A DNA stretch of 64,000 bases from CAUZIZ01 sp965222655 (GTDB taxonomy: Bacteria > Acidobacteriota > UBA6911 > RPQK01 > JAJDTT01), in contig CBDCUP010000018.1 of assembly GCA_965222655.1 (NCBI GenBank), forward strand, positions 1 through 64,000. Reading direction: 5' to 3'. The position numbers were made by a program, and so were the translations under genes. Shown here in pieces: positions 8,673-16,964 of this stretch (its first letter is position 1; the number at the start of each line of letters is the position of its first letter). The notes under the pieces are model-generated. The model ran no database searches. It had not been told where the DNA came from and saw only the letters and a list, made by a program, of their open reading frames with translations.

Positions 8673-10021
8673 TTACCGGGAAACATCTGCCCAGAAGAAC
8701 CTTTCTGCGTGGGCTTGGCGCAGCAGTCGCCCTCCCCATGCTCGACGCCATGTTGCCGGTATTCGGAGCGAAGAGTGCTGCCCAGGTGAGTGCCCCCTGC
8801 CGGCTTGGATTCGCCTATGTGCCCAACGGTGTCGTCATGGAGAACTGGACCCCGCTGACCGTTGGACCCGGCTTCGAGATTCCGTCAATCCTGGAACCCC
8901 TGGCCGCTTCGCGCCAGGACTGGGCGATTCTTTCAGGCCTCACCCACAACAATGGCCGCGCTCTTGGCGATGGACCCGGTGACCATGCCCGGGCGGCAGC
9001 TTCCTATCTCACCGGCGTCCACCCCAAGAAGACAAACGGTGCGGACATCAAGAACGGTATCTCGGTGGATCAGGTGGCGGCCCAGGCCATCGGTGACAAG
9101 ACCCGCTTTGCTTCACTCGAGTTGGGAACCGAGCACGGCCGTCAAACGGGGAACTGCGACAGCGGCTACAGCTGCGCCTACAGCAACAGCATTTCCTGGC
9201 GCGCGGAAGCCAGCCCCATGCCACCGGAGGTGAACCCGCGTCTGGTTTTCGAGCGTCTTTTCGGTGGGGCCGATCAGGACAACGATCCCGCAGCAATTGC
9301 CAAGCGGCAGCGTTACCAGAAGAGCATCCTGGATTTTGTTCGGGAAGACACCCGGAAGGTGCAGCGCGAGTTAGGTCCGACGGATCGCCGGAAGCTGGAT
9401 GAGTACCTGCATGCCGTACGCGAGATCGAGAAGCGGATCGAGCATGCCGAACAGGATGTGAAGGAGATAATTCCCGCGCTGGACCGTCCCGCCGGAATTC
9501 CGATCGATTACGCCGAGCATGTACGACTGATGTTTGATCTGCAGGTCGTGGCATTCCAGACCGACGTGACGCGAATAGCGACGTTCATGTTCGGACGCGA
9601 AGGCAGCAACCGCACCTACCGCGAAATCGACGTTTCAGGCGCCCATCATGGCCTGACCCACCATAAAGGCGATCCCAAGAAGATCGAGGAGGTCGGCAAG
9701 ATCAATCGTTATCACATGGAGCAGTTCGCCTATTTCATCGACCGGCTGCGCTCGACGCCGGACGGAGATGGCTCCCTGCTCGACCACTCCATCATCGTCT
9801 ACGGAAGCGGACTCTCAGACGGCAACGACCATACCCATTGCGATCTGCCTGTCCTGGTGGCCGGCCGCGGTTGCGGCACTCTCCATCCAGGGGGCCATGT
9901 CCGTTTCCCCGACGAGACCCCGATGACCAACCTCTATCTCTCGATTCTCGACCGGGTCGGTGTGCAGCCCGAATCTCTGGGCGACAGCGACGGCAAGCTG
10001 GGAGAGCTGTCGGAGATCTGA
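8669..10021 (+). CDS. DUF1552 domain protein, Tat-exported
   Basis: 450-residue partner of the DUF1592 cytochrome protein. The N-terminus PRRTFLRGLGAAVALPMLDAM is a twin-arginine-type signal, implying export in folded form. The body shows the family landmarks VPNGVVMENWTP (about 50), SGLTHNNG (about 90), GPGDHARAAASYLTG (about 103) and, near the end, YGSGLSDGNDHTHCDLPVLVAG (about 375-395), which recalls the alkaline-phosphatase-like fold of DUF1501 proteins. No enzyme activity is established for DUF1552. The ATGA overlap with the upstream gene supports co-expression. Hairpins at 10030-10071 follow the stop. Confidence 0.92.
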   Translation: MITGKHLPRRTFLRGLGAAVALPMLDAMLPVFGAKSAAQVSAPCRLGFAYVPNGVVMENWTPLTVGPGFEIPSILEPLAASRQDWAILSGLTHNNGRALGDGPGDHARAAASYLTGVHPKKTNGADIKNGISVDQVAAQAIGDKTRFASLELGTEHGRQTGNCDSGYSCAYSNSISWRAEASPMPPEVNPRLVFERLFGGADQDNDPAAIAKRQRYQKSILDFVREDTRKVQRELGPTDRRKLDEYLHAVREIEKRIEHAEQDVKEIIPALDRPAGIPIDYAEHVRLMFDLQVVAFQTDVTRIATFMFGREGSNRTYREIDVSGAHHGLTHHKGDPKKIEEVGKINRYHMEQFAYFIDRLRSTPDGDGSLLDHSIIVYGSGLSDGNDHTHCDLPVLVAGRGCGTLHPGGHVRFPDETPMTNLYLSILDRVGVQPESLGDSDGKLGELSEI

Positions 10022-10029
10022 GACAACGT

Positions 10030-10071
10030 GGCGGCGGTCTCCAGGCCGCCGTGGGTCGAGCCAACGGCTCG
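10030..10071. repeat. Paired hairpins between convergent genes
   Basis: Two hairpins in tandem: GGCGGC (10030-10035)/GCCGCC (10045-10050) and CGAGCC (10057-10062)/GGCTCG (10066-10071). They lie between the converging DUF1552 and glutamate synthase-like genes and could end transcription, though no T run follows. The second hairpin and the CCAGGCCGCCGT before it recur at 18328-18355, so this is also a dispersed repeat. Confidence 0.5.
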
Positions 10072-10129
10072 GCACAAGAAGACTCTTCGGCCTGGAGGCC
10101 AAAGCTACGCTCGCCAATGAAGTGTCAGC

Positions 10130-11659
10130 CTAGGAAACTGCTCCGACGCCGGCGAATTGGATCCCGGTCAGGTCGGCCATTTCCTTCTTCCAGGTCGTAA
10201 TGTCGTCGGCCCGGAACTGATCCAGATGGGTGTGACCGCAGGCGCGGGCCATCACCTGCATCAGCGTCACCGACGCCTGCAGAAAGCGAGCCAGCCGCTG
10301 AGCCGATAGGTCGACATTTAGCCTGGCTCGAAGATGCTCCTGTTGGGTGGCGACGCCGGCCGGGCAGTTGTTGGTGTTGCAGATCCGTGCCGAAACGCAG
10401 CCCACGGCCTGGATAGCTGAGTTGGCGAGGGCGACCCCGTCCGCACCGAGACACAGCGCCTTGATGAAGTCCGACGGGGTGCGGATGCCTCCTGTGATGA
10501 TAAGGGTCACATCCTGCCGGCCCTGCTGGTCGAGATATCGCCTGGCGCGAGCGAGGGCGGGAATCGTGGGGACGGAGATGTTGTCCCGAAAAATCAGTGG
10601 AGCGGCACCGGTGGCTCCGCCTCGTCCATCCAGAATGATGTAGTCGGCACCGGCTTCCAGCGCAAAGTCAATGTCGCGCTCGATATGCTGAGCCGACATC
10701 TTGAACCCGATGGGAATTCCACCCGTCAGCTCGCGCACGCGTTCGGCAAATTGTTGGTAGTCAGCCGGGGTGGTGAACTCGGCGAAGGTGGGAGGAGAAA
10801 TCGCGTTCTGTCCCTCCTCCAGTTTTCGAACCTGGGCGATCTTGCCTTTGACCTTGTTGCCGGGCAGATGGCCTCCGGTTCCGGTTTTCGCTCCCTGCCC
10901 GGCTTTGAAATGAAACGCCTGGACCCTTGTGAGGAGGTCCTCAGAGAAGCCAAACTTGGCGGACGCCAGCTCATAGAAGTAACGGGAGTTCTCGGCCTGC
11001 TCTTCCGGCAGCATTCCTCCTTCGCCTGAACAGATGCCGGTGCCGGCGAGCTCGGCCCCCTTCGACAGGGCCACCTTTGCTTCCTCCGACAGAGCGCCGA
11101 AGCTCATGTCGGAGACGAAGAGGGGGATGTCGAGTTGCAGCGGCTTCTTGGCATTCGGTCCGATCACAAGCTCAGTGCCAACCTCCACATCTTCCAGGAG
11201 CGGCTTGGCAGCCAATTGGGCAGTCAGAAGCTGGATGTCGTCCCATCGAGGCAGCGTAGGTCGGGGCACCCCCATGGCGCCGACAGGACCGTGATGGCCC
11301 GTCTTCTCGAGTCCATCTCGCGCCAGCGCGTGTATCAACTCGACGGCTGGTTCTTCCGGAGTATTCTTCGGCTCCGGCATTCCGTCGCCGCCTGAATCAG
11401 GCGATGCCTCGATCTGGACGTCGCCCAGATGAGTGTGGCTTCCGTCGCAGTAGGGTGGATTTTTCGTCTGCTTGCACATGCAGAGGAAGGCTGCTTCCGG
11501 CTGGTCGACGCTGAAGGCAAGGGGCTCCATTCCGGTGCCCCTGTGAGAACCATCACAGAAGGGCTGTGACTTCGAGTTGCCACATGCGCACCAGTGATGC
11601 TGGCCCTTTTCAAGATCGATCTGGATTGGCTGCTTGGCAGCCACTTTGGGAGTGGGCAT
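10130..11659 (-). CDS. CDGSH iron-sulfur / FMN-binding glutamate synthase-like fusion
   Basis: 509-residue fusion. Residues 20-80 hold two CDGSH-type [2Fe-2S] sites: C24-x-C26...C35-DGS-H39 and C60-x-C62...C71-DGS-H75. Residues about 110-500 are a GltB2-like FMN TIM barrel: FVSDMSFGALSEEAK, GTGICSGEGGM, KAGQGAKTGTGGHLPG, ILDGRGGATGAAP and IITGGIRTPSDFIKALCLGADGVALANS. It ends with the cysteine cluster ARICNTNNCPAG used for the Fe-S centre in glutamate synthases. There is no glutaminase domain, so ordinary GOGAT activity is unlikely. It is probably an electron-transfer or amine/imine redox enzyme of the cytoplasm. The ATG is preceded by GGAGAAAG. It is convergent with the DUF1552 gene and divergent from the cupin gene. 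Confidence 0.88.
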   Translation of the reverse strand: MPTPKVAAKQPIQIDLEKGQHHWCACGNSKSQPFCDGSHRGTGMEPLAFSVDQPEAAFLCMCKQTKNPPYCDGSHTHLGDVQIEASPDSGGDGMPEPKNTPEEPAVELIHALARDGLEKTGHHGPVGAMGVPRPTLPRWDDIQLLTAQLAAKPLLEDVEVGTELVIGPNAKKPLQLDIPLFVSDMSFGALSEEAKVALSKGAELAGTGICSGEGGMLPEEQAENSRYFYELASAKFGFSEDLLTRVQAFHFKAGQGAKTGTGGHLPGNKVKGKIAQVRKLEEGQNAISPPTFAEFTTPADYQQFAERVRELTGGIPIGFKMSAQHIERDIDFALEAGADYIILDGRGGATGAAPLIFRDNISVPTIPALARARRYLDQQGRQDVTLIITGGIRTPSDFIKALCLGADGVALANSAIQAVGCVSARICNTNNCPAGVATQQEHLRARLNVDLSAQRLARFLQASVTLMQVMARACGHTHLDQFRADDITTWKKEMADLTGIQFAGVGAVS

Positions 11660-11819
11660 GCTTTCTCCTTGGTGTAGATGACATGAACGTTGAACCTGTG
11701 TGGAACGACGAGTTCTCCAGGGAAAATCAGGTTACCATGAAGTCGGGTCCGAGCTGAGTCGAGGCTTTCCATGGAAAGAGGCTCTCTGGGACCGAGGCAG
11801 TCTAGAGGAGGAGACGAAC

Positions 11820-12182
11820 ATGCGACAATCGAGACACGCGGGAGGATCTGAGTACATTGACGTATCGAAGCTTTCGTGGGAACCCACGAGTTTCCCGGGA
11901 GTAAAGGTGAAGACGCTGTGGAAGGATTCGTCGGGAGAGGCGTATACCGCCTTGTTCCGGATGGAGCCGGGGGCCCGCCTCCCAACCCACCGTCATACCG
12001 CAGTCGAACAGACCTTCGTCCTGGAAGGCTCTCTGGTGGATGAGGAAGGGGTCTGTAGCGCCGGCAACTTCGTCTGGCGGCATCCCGGATCGACCCACAC
12101 TGCCCACAGTCCAGATGGCTGTCTGACCCTGGCAGTCTTCCAGAAGGCCAACCAGTTCCTGGAGGAGGAGAACCAGGATTAG
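11820..12182 (+). CDS. Cupin-domain protein (ChrR-like)
   Basis: 120-residue single cupin. The metal-binding motif is visible as PTHRHTAVEQTFVLEG (about 50-65: two His and a Glu) with the second motif GNFVWRHPGSTHTAHSP (about 82-98). The VKTLWKD opening and LPTHRH spacing resemble the cupin half of ChrR anti-sigma proteins, but there is no zinc anti-sigma domain and no sigma factor nearby, so a sensory role is not supported. The start at 11820 is chosen because GAGGAGA lies 7 nt upstream; a longer frame begins at 11700 without such a site. An 8-bp hairpin follows (12201-12223). Confidence 0.82.
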   Translation: MRQSRHAGGSEYIDVSKLSWEPTSFPGVKVKTLWKDSSGEAYTALFRMEPGARLPTHRHTAVEQTFVLEGSLVDEEGVCSAGNFVWRHPGSTHTAHSPDGCLTLAVFQKANQFLEEENQD

Positions 12183-12200
12183 CACGTGGGGGGCTGTTCG

Positions 12201-12223
12201 ACGCGAGGCATCAAACCTCGCGT
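12201..12223. terminator. Possible terminator hairpin after the cupin gene
   Basis: Perfect 8-bp stem ACGCGAGG/CCTCGCGT with a 7-nt loop, 19 nt after the stop codon. No T run follows, so it may act only as a weak stop or RNA-stabilising hairpin. Confidence 0.4.
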
Positions 12224-12293
12224 GTCCTTCGGCAGAATGGCATAATTCGAGTAACCAGTCTCCTTTTTCTTGCTTCTTACTGAGAGGTGATCC

Positions 12294-13415
12294 GTGAATC
12301 GACGTCAGCTTCTCCAGGCCGGGGCCGCCTCGCTGGCTCTGCCAGCAATCACATCCGGGGCCTGGGGCCAGACAGCGGAAGGGCGTCGGGGGATGGTCAG
12401 TCGTACTGCGATTCAAAAGGTCTGTGCCTGGCCCAATCTGGAGCGTTTGAAGGATGGGACATTGGTTGTTTTCATTTTCAACCAGCCCTGCCATGCCCAG
12501 TGGGAAGGCGATCTGGACTGCTGGGCCAGCGAAGACGACGGCAAGACCTGGCGCTTCCGTGGCCGTCCTGCCGAGCACGAACCTACGACCGGCCGCACCA
12601 ACTGTGCCGCCGGATTGGCTGCCAATGGAGACCTGGTTGTCCTTTGCAGCGGCTGGGCCGACCGTGCACCCATTGGGCAATTGAGTGGTCCTTTTTTGCG
12701 GGTGATCAGGGCCTGGGTCTGTCGGTCCTCCGATGGTGGCAGAACCTGGACGCGTAGCGACGAGTTTCCCAGACCACCCGAATCCCCCGCCGGCAAGAAC
12801 AATGAGTTCATGCCCTTCGGGAACATTCGAGTCGCCGAGGATGGTTCACTCTGTGCCCCTGTCTATCTCCGAAAGGGCGACCTGCGGGAGAGCTATCTCC
12901 TCCGCAGCCGCGACGATGGGCATACCTGGGGAGAAGTTGTCAGCTTGAATCCGAGAGGCAACGAAACCGACATCCTGCACCTGGGCGGAGGTCGTTGGGT
13001 GGCAGTCTCCAGAGAGTTCAGGCAGAAGCGCGATGTTCACCTGGAGCTGTTTGCCTCGACCGATGACGCTCACACCTGGCAGCGGCGGATGCCCCTGAGC
13101 CTACCGATGCAGGTTACTGGCAACCTCGCAGCGCTGGCCGATGGCCGAGTCCTACTCAGCTACGGCAACCGCTGCTGGAACAACTTCGGCGTGGATGTTC
13201 GACTCAGTGAAGACAAAGGCGAGACCTGGAGTCCGCCAATCCGAATAGCCGACTGTCCCCGATCCGACTGCGGCTACCCCAGCAGCGTCCAGCTACCCGA
13301 TGGGCGAGTGGTCACCGCCTACTACACGCAGATCTCCGACGATTTCCATTACGAAATGAGAGTAGCAACCTGGGATCCCAGAAGTTTTGGCAGTAATGGT
13401 AGACCGAGGGCCTAA
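12294..13415 (+). CDS. Exported sialidase-like six-bladed propeller (BNR repeats)
   Basis: 373-residue exported protein. The N-terminus NRRQLLQAGAASLALPAI is a Tat-type signal. Five Asp-box repeats of the form S.DxGxTW are seen: SEDDGKTW, SSDGGRTW, SRDDGHTW, STDDAHTW and SEDKGETW. Such repeats mark the sialidase/neuraminidase propeller fold, which cuts terminal acidic sugars or binds glycans. The catalytic arginine triad and Tyr/Glu pair cannot be assigned with certainty by eye. The GTG start at 12294 follows GAGAGG. It stands alone between a cupin gene and IS elements. An export-linked role in glycan use fits the sulfatase relic nearby. Confidence 0.82.
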   Translation: MNRRQLLQAGAASLALPAITSGAWGQTAEGRRGMVSRTAIQKVCAWPNLERLKDGTLVVFIFNQPCHAQWEGDLDCWASEDDGKTWRFRGRPAEHEPTTGRTNCAAGLAANGDLVVLCSGWADRAPIGQLSGPFLRVIRAWVCRSSDGGRTWTRSDEFPRPPESPAGKNNEFMPFGNIRVAEDGSLCAPVYLRKGDLRESYLLRSRDDGHTWGEVVSLNPRGNETDILHLGGGRWVAVSREFRQKRDVHLELFASTDDAHTWQRRMPLSLPMQVTGNLAALADGRVLLSYGNRCWNNFGVDVRLSEDKGETWSPPIRIADCPRSDCGYPSSVQLPDGRVVTAYYTQISDDFHYEMRVATWDPRSFGSNGRPRA

Positions 13416-13485
13416 GCTGAAACTTCATTGACGACAGGATCATTCAAGAGCCCCCAGTTTGACACAGCCGTGATCTTCGTAGGAT

Positions 13486-13528
13486 GGGCACTCTTGCCCG
13501 TCGCGGTCATCGACGGGCAGGAGTGCCC
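13486..13528. repeat. Long imperfect hairpin
   Basis: 18-bp stem (13486-13503 with 13511-13528) with one G-T pair and a 7-nt loop. It lies 70 nt after the sialidase-like gene. It could be a terminator or a single copy of a palindromic repeat; no second copy was found in the window. Nothing else is seen in 13416-13663. Confidence 0.5.
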
Positions 13529-13663
13529 GTACTACAACGGATACGCTGCTATCGATGCTCGTGCCTAGAGACAACCCGTTTCTTTCTCGACTGGGGCAGC
13601 GTAGCCGGGGGGCTACTAATCTGAATCTTCATCGGCGAGGAAATCGTGCAAAAGCCGCCAACT

Positions 13664-14775
13664 GGGGTATCCATTTAACCGGACCCATCCGGGCCGGCAG
13701 TTCTCCAGGGGCGGTTCGCTGGAGGGCGATCCAGGCTCGGCGGGTGCCCGCGCGCCTGGGGCGGCGTGGGCGACACCGCCCGGGGCCGCTTGGTGGCGAT
13801 AAGGTCCTGGTAGCGTAGCGGCTCGTGGGCAGCGGCGAGTTCGAGCACCCGGTAGAAGACCATCCCGCGGCTTCGGGAGCGTCGGCGGTTGAAGCGGAAC
13901 ACGAACTCATCCAGGTAGCTGGCCAGGTGGGCGGGCTCCACCGATCCTTGGTGGGTGCCCAGCAGCCACCGCTTGGCCAGTGAGGCGACACGGTGCACCG
14001 CGGGCAGTAGCTCGCCGGTATCCTCCCCGCGGGCCCGGGCCGCCCGCTGGCTGCGTCGAGCATGGACGTAGCCGAGCTTCTCCAGACCGTGGTAACCCTG
14101 CCAGCCGTCGGTGAAGACCGTCGCGCCCGGCTCAACGTGATCTGTCACGAACGGGTGCAGCGACGCGGCCGACGCATCAGCCAGCGGCAGCATGCGGCAG
14201 CGGCCAAGCCCTTTCGGCTCCCGGACCTCCACCGCGATGCCGGTCAGCACCTTCTTGCCCCTGGCCCGGCCACCTGCCAGCCCCGGCTGCTCACCGCCGA
14301 TGTAGGTCTCATCCACCTCCACCATGCCGGCTAGTCGGTCGCGGCCCCGGCGCACCAGCACCGACCGCAGCCGATGCAGCATGGCCCACGCGGTCTGGTA
14401 GGAGCCGATCTCGAGCGTCCGCTTCAGGCTCAGCGCCGAGATCCCGTCTTTGCCCGTGGCGAACAGCCAGCAGGCATTGAACCATACCGTGAGCGGCGTG
14501 CGCGTCCGGTCAAAGATCGTGCCCGCAGTCACCGAACTACGGCCGCCGCACCCGGAGCACCTGAAGCGCCCATCGCCCAGCCGCCAGCCACCATCGTGGC
14601 CGCAGTCCGCGCAAGCGAAGCCAGCGGGCCATCGCAGCCACTCCAAGTAGTCCAGACAGTCCGCATCGGTGCGGAACCAGGCCTGGAACTCGCCCACGGA
14701 CCTCGGATAGTGCGTGCCAGCACGAGGGTGATCCACCGCCTCAGCCTACATTCAGTCCGGTTAAATGGATACCCC
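13664..14775 (-). mobile_element. IS1595-family insertion sequence
   Basis: Element of about 1.1 kb bounded by perfect 19-bp inverted repeats, GGGGTATCCATTTAACCGG at 13664-13682 and its complement at 14757-14775. AGCCGCCA occurs just outside both ends (13653-13660 and 14778-14785), which is probably the 8-bp target duplication with a small offset at the left end. Confidence 0.88.
13675..14736 (-). CDS. IS1595-family transposase
   Basis: 353-residue transposase. The N-terminal zinc ribbon shows CADCGH and CSGCGG (about 40-65), and the catalytic core shows EVDETYIGGEQ (about 140), FTDGWQGY (about 205) and a downstream NRRRSRSRGMVFYRVL region. The stop codon lies inside the left inverted repeat, so the last about 30 proline/arginine-rich residues read through non-coding end sequence. 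The start is taken as GTG at 14736 inside the right end region. The frame is intact. Confidence 0.93.
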   Translation of the reverse strand: MDHPRAGTHYPRSVGEFQAWFRTDADCLDYLEWLRWPAGFACADCGHDGGWRLGDGRFRCSGCGGRSSVTAGTIFDRTRTPLTVWFNACWLFATGKDGISALSLKRTLEIGSYQTAWAMLHRLRSVLVRRGRDRLAGMVEVDETYIGGEQPGLAGGRARGKKVLTGIAVEVREPKGLGRCRMLPLADASAASLHPFVTDHVEPGATVFTDGWQGYHGLEKLGYVHARRSQRAARARGEDTGELLPAVHRVASLAKRWLLGTHQGSVEPAHLASYLDEFVFRFNRRRSRSRGMVFYRVLELAAAHEPLRYQDLIATKRPRAVSPTPPQARGHPPSLDRPPANRPWRTAGPDGSG

Positions 14776-14851
14776 AGAGCCGCCATATGACAGAGCCGTG
14801 ACCGTGAGGGAGCGGGATCCGGTGCCTCAACTCATTGGGCAATAAACAACT

Positions 14852-16177
14852 AAGGAGTCTATTCATAATAACGTGAACACGATCGGTAAAGCCCTATCGT
14901 GGCGAGACGCTGTAATTCCATTCACCATGGAAGTCACAGCGCTCAATCGCCAGGGAACGCATCTCTTCGTCGGAGACGGCTTTGCCGGTCTCGTAAAGGG
15001 TCTCGTCCCACTCCGCGTGAATGGCCAACCCCTGGGCCGTGCGTGTGGCCGCGATCAGTTCCACTACGGCCAAGCGGCTGATCAAGGGACGACCCCGCCA
15101 GTTCTCGGTGATGTGGCAGAACATCCGATGCTCGATCTTGTTCCACTTGCTGGTGCCGGGCGGAAAATGGCGTACGCTCAATCGCAGGCCCAGTTCGTCG
15201 GCCAGCCGCTGCAGCTCCCGCTTCCACAGCCGCACCCGGGAGCCGTTGCTGCCGCCCCCGTCGGCGGTAATCAGGATCTCGGGAGTATTCGGATAGGCAC
15301 GCCGGCCCATTTGCTGCCACCAACGGCGCACCGCCTCGACCGCGAACTGCGCCGTGTCATGGGAGATGCCGACGCTGACCCATCCCTCATTGCGGCCAAT
15401 GTCATAGACGCCGTAAGGGATTACCTTGCCCAAGGCCGGGTCGGCAAAATCGTGCAGGTTGACCTCCACCGGCTCGCCCTTTTTTTGCCATTCGCTCCCC
15501 GCGTTTTTGAAGGGACCGATCAGTTCCTTCTTTTTCGTGTCCACCGAGATGACTGGCCATCCCCGCTCCAGAAAATCCCGGGCGGAGGCATTGATGAATT
15601 CGAACTGCCCGTTGCGGTCCGGATGATCCGATCCCTCGCGCCCCTTGCGGTTGGACTGCATGCTGTAGCCCAAGTCGTCCAACAACCGCCAGACCGTGGC
15701 CTGCGAGACCCGGTGTCCCCTCCTTCGCAACTCCGTGGCCAGTTTGGTGGTGCTCTTGCAGGTCCAGCGCAGCGGAGACATGGGATCGCCGCGCGTCACC
15801 GGATCCAGCATCTGGTTCAAGTCCTCCAGCAGTGTCTCGTCCGTCTCCGCCAACGATTTGCGCCCGCCGCCGGGCCGGCGAACGCGACGCTTGCCCGGAT
15901 CAGCGACACCCTTCGCCCCGCCCGCGGATCCCGTCTCCCGCAACTCGCGCAAACCCGCGTGGATGGTGGTTCGAGACACCCCCGCCGCTCGGGCCACGAG
16001 ACTGACTCCGCCGCGACCCAAGGCCATTGCGTCAGACGCCAGGCACAGTCGCAAAGACCGTTCGTCGAGCCGCCCGGCAAGCATCCCGTATTTCGAGCGC
16101 AAGGCTTCAGCATCCACGAGGCCAAAAGCATGGCACAATGGCTGTCAATGTTCAAGTTATTATGCATAGATTCCTAA
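14852..16177 (-). mobile_element. ISAzo13-family insertion sequence
   Basis: About 1.33 kb with imperfect inverted repeats of about 28 bp: AGGAGTCTATTCATAATAAC (from 14853) and AGGAATCTATGCATAATAAC (reverse complement, from 16175), continuing as TGAACA on both sides. It lies only 76 bp from the IS1595-family element, so two elements sit side by side. No target repeat is obvious. Confidence 0.8.
14894..16138 (-). CDS. ISAzo13-family transposase
   Basis: 414-residue DDE transposase. The helix-turn-helix at the N-terminus includes LVARAAGVSRTTIHAGLREL (about 47-66) and a second one, TELRRRGHRVSQATVWRLLD (about 133-152). The catalytic core has VISVDTKKKELIG (about 198), LITADGGGSNGSR (about 288) and FPPGTSKWNKIEHRMF (about 325). 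Length and motifs match the ISAzo13 group once called Rhodopirellula transposase. The start codon is uncertain (TTG at 16138 lacks a clear ribosome site). Intact frame. Confidence 0.92.
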   Translation of the reverse strand: MCHAFGLVDAEALRSKYGMLAGRLDERSLRLCLASDAMALGRGGVSLVARAAGVSRTTIHAGLRELRETGSAGGAKGVADPGKRRVRRPGGGRKSLAETDETLLEDLNQMLDPVTRGDPMSPLRWTCKSTTKLATELRRRGHRVSQATVWRLLDDLGYSMQSNRKGREGSDHPDRNGQFEFINASARDFLERGWPVISVDTKKKELIGPFKNAGSEWQKKGEPVEVNLHDFADPALGKVIPYGVYDIGRNEGWVSVGISHDTAQFAVEAVRRWWQQMGRRAYPNTPEILITADGGGSNGSRVRLWKRELQRLADELGLRLSVRHFPPGTSKWNKIEHRMFCHITENWRGRPLISRLAVVELIAATRTAQGLAIHAEWDETLYETGKAVSDEEMRSLAIERCDFHGEWNYSVSPR

Positions 16178-16266
16178 GGTACCCATTGCGAACGGGGTCC
16201 ATCTGAGACGACGGGTCTAGAACTGGCGGTCCGGATCACGCTTCCTGATGTCAGGAGCGATAAGAA

Positions 16267-16590
16267 TTGCACTTTACTTCCAGCGATCAGTCTGTCCGAC
16301 GCAGCCCCCAGGTTTGCAGGACCATTTCTCGCAGAGAAGTGTTGAGGACGGCGGGAGCTCTGGCGGGCTCTGCCCTGGCCGGACCCGCTCTGCTCCGAGG
16401 GCAGCCCAGACGTCCCAACGTCCTGCTCATCATCGCCGATGATCTGGCTGCCTGGATGACCGGCTGCTACGGCAACCAGGTCATCCGCACGCCGCATATC
16501 GATCGGCTGGCAGCCGCTGGTACACGGTTCCGAAAACGGCTTCGTCTGTACCCCCATCTGCTCTCCCAGCCGCGCGACGCTGATGACGGG
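16267..16590 (+). pseudogene. Sulfatase relic (N-terminus only, frameshifted)
   Basis: Beginning of a Tat-exported sulfatase. SRREVLRTAGALAGSALAG is the signal; then PNVLLIIADDLAAWMTGCYG carries the first metal-binding aspartates (DD), and TPHIDRLAAAGTRF follows. One extra base at about 16530 breaks the frame. In the next frame the text continues as ENGFVCTPICSPSRATLMTG, which includes the C-x-P-S-R formylglycine site (16559-16573). The gene then ends abruptly near 16590, so over three quarters of the enzyme is missing. It lies between the ISAzo13 element and an unrelated relic, consistent with a deletion associated with mobile elements. Confidence 0.85.
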
Positions 16591-16646
16591 ACGGATCCCT
16601 TGATGTCGCGAATCGAATTGCTGCCTTACGAGGAAGTCCGCGGGTG

Positions 16647-16815
16647 TCGGTAGAGAAGCTCTCGGCCGATCCCATCGACGCTGGCGCTGCCCGAGTTCGC
16701 CATCCTGTTGTCCAGCTCTTCTCTCAAGATAGTCAGCACATTCTCTACTCCAGCCTGTCCCTGGGCAGCCAGGGCCTCGTACTCCTGGACGTTTACAGGT
16801 CCTACTTCTTTGGTA
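16647..16815 (-). pseudogene. C-terminal relic of an FMN-dependent alpha-hydroxy-acid oxidase
   Basis: The minus-strand frame contains YEALAAQGQAGVENVLTI followed by LREELDNRMANSGSASVDGI. This matches the pattern at the extreme C-terminus of the lactate/glycolate oxidase family (G..GV...L..LR.EL...MA..G..S...I). Nothing of the FMN-binding barrel is present on either side. It is therefore a remnant, tail to tail with the sulfatase relic. Recognition rests on a short segment, so confidence is moderate. Confidence 0.5.
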
Positions 16816-16964
16816 TTGCTCATGGTTTTCACGTTATTCGTCTGGCGATGATCCCGCAGACCAGGCTACCATTGTGTCAGGAAAGCCCTTTTTCGCCCAT
16901 TGGATCGGGTTCTGCGTAGTGCCGATCTATGCAGGTGCAAGGGAAGGAAAGGAATGGTCAAGCT

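Noticed and set aside
15420..15626. Small plus-strand frames opposite the ISAzo13 transposase
   Set aside because: They overlap an intact transposase whose DDE motifs are all present on the other strand.
16626..16832. Small independent gene of 68 codons
   Set aside because: It matches only the C-terminal end of alpha-hydroxy-acid oxidases and has no room for the rest; treated as a relic.
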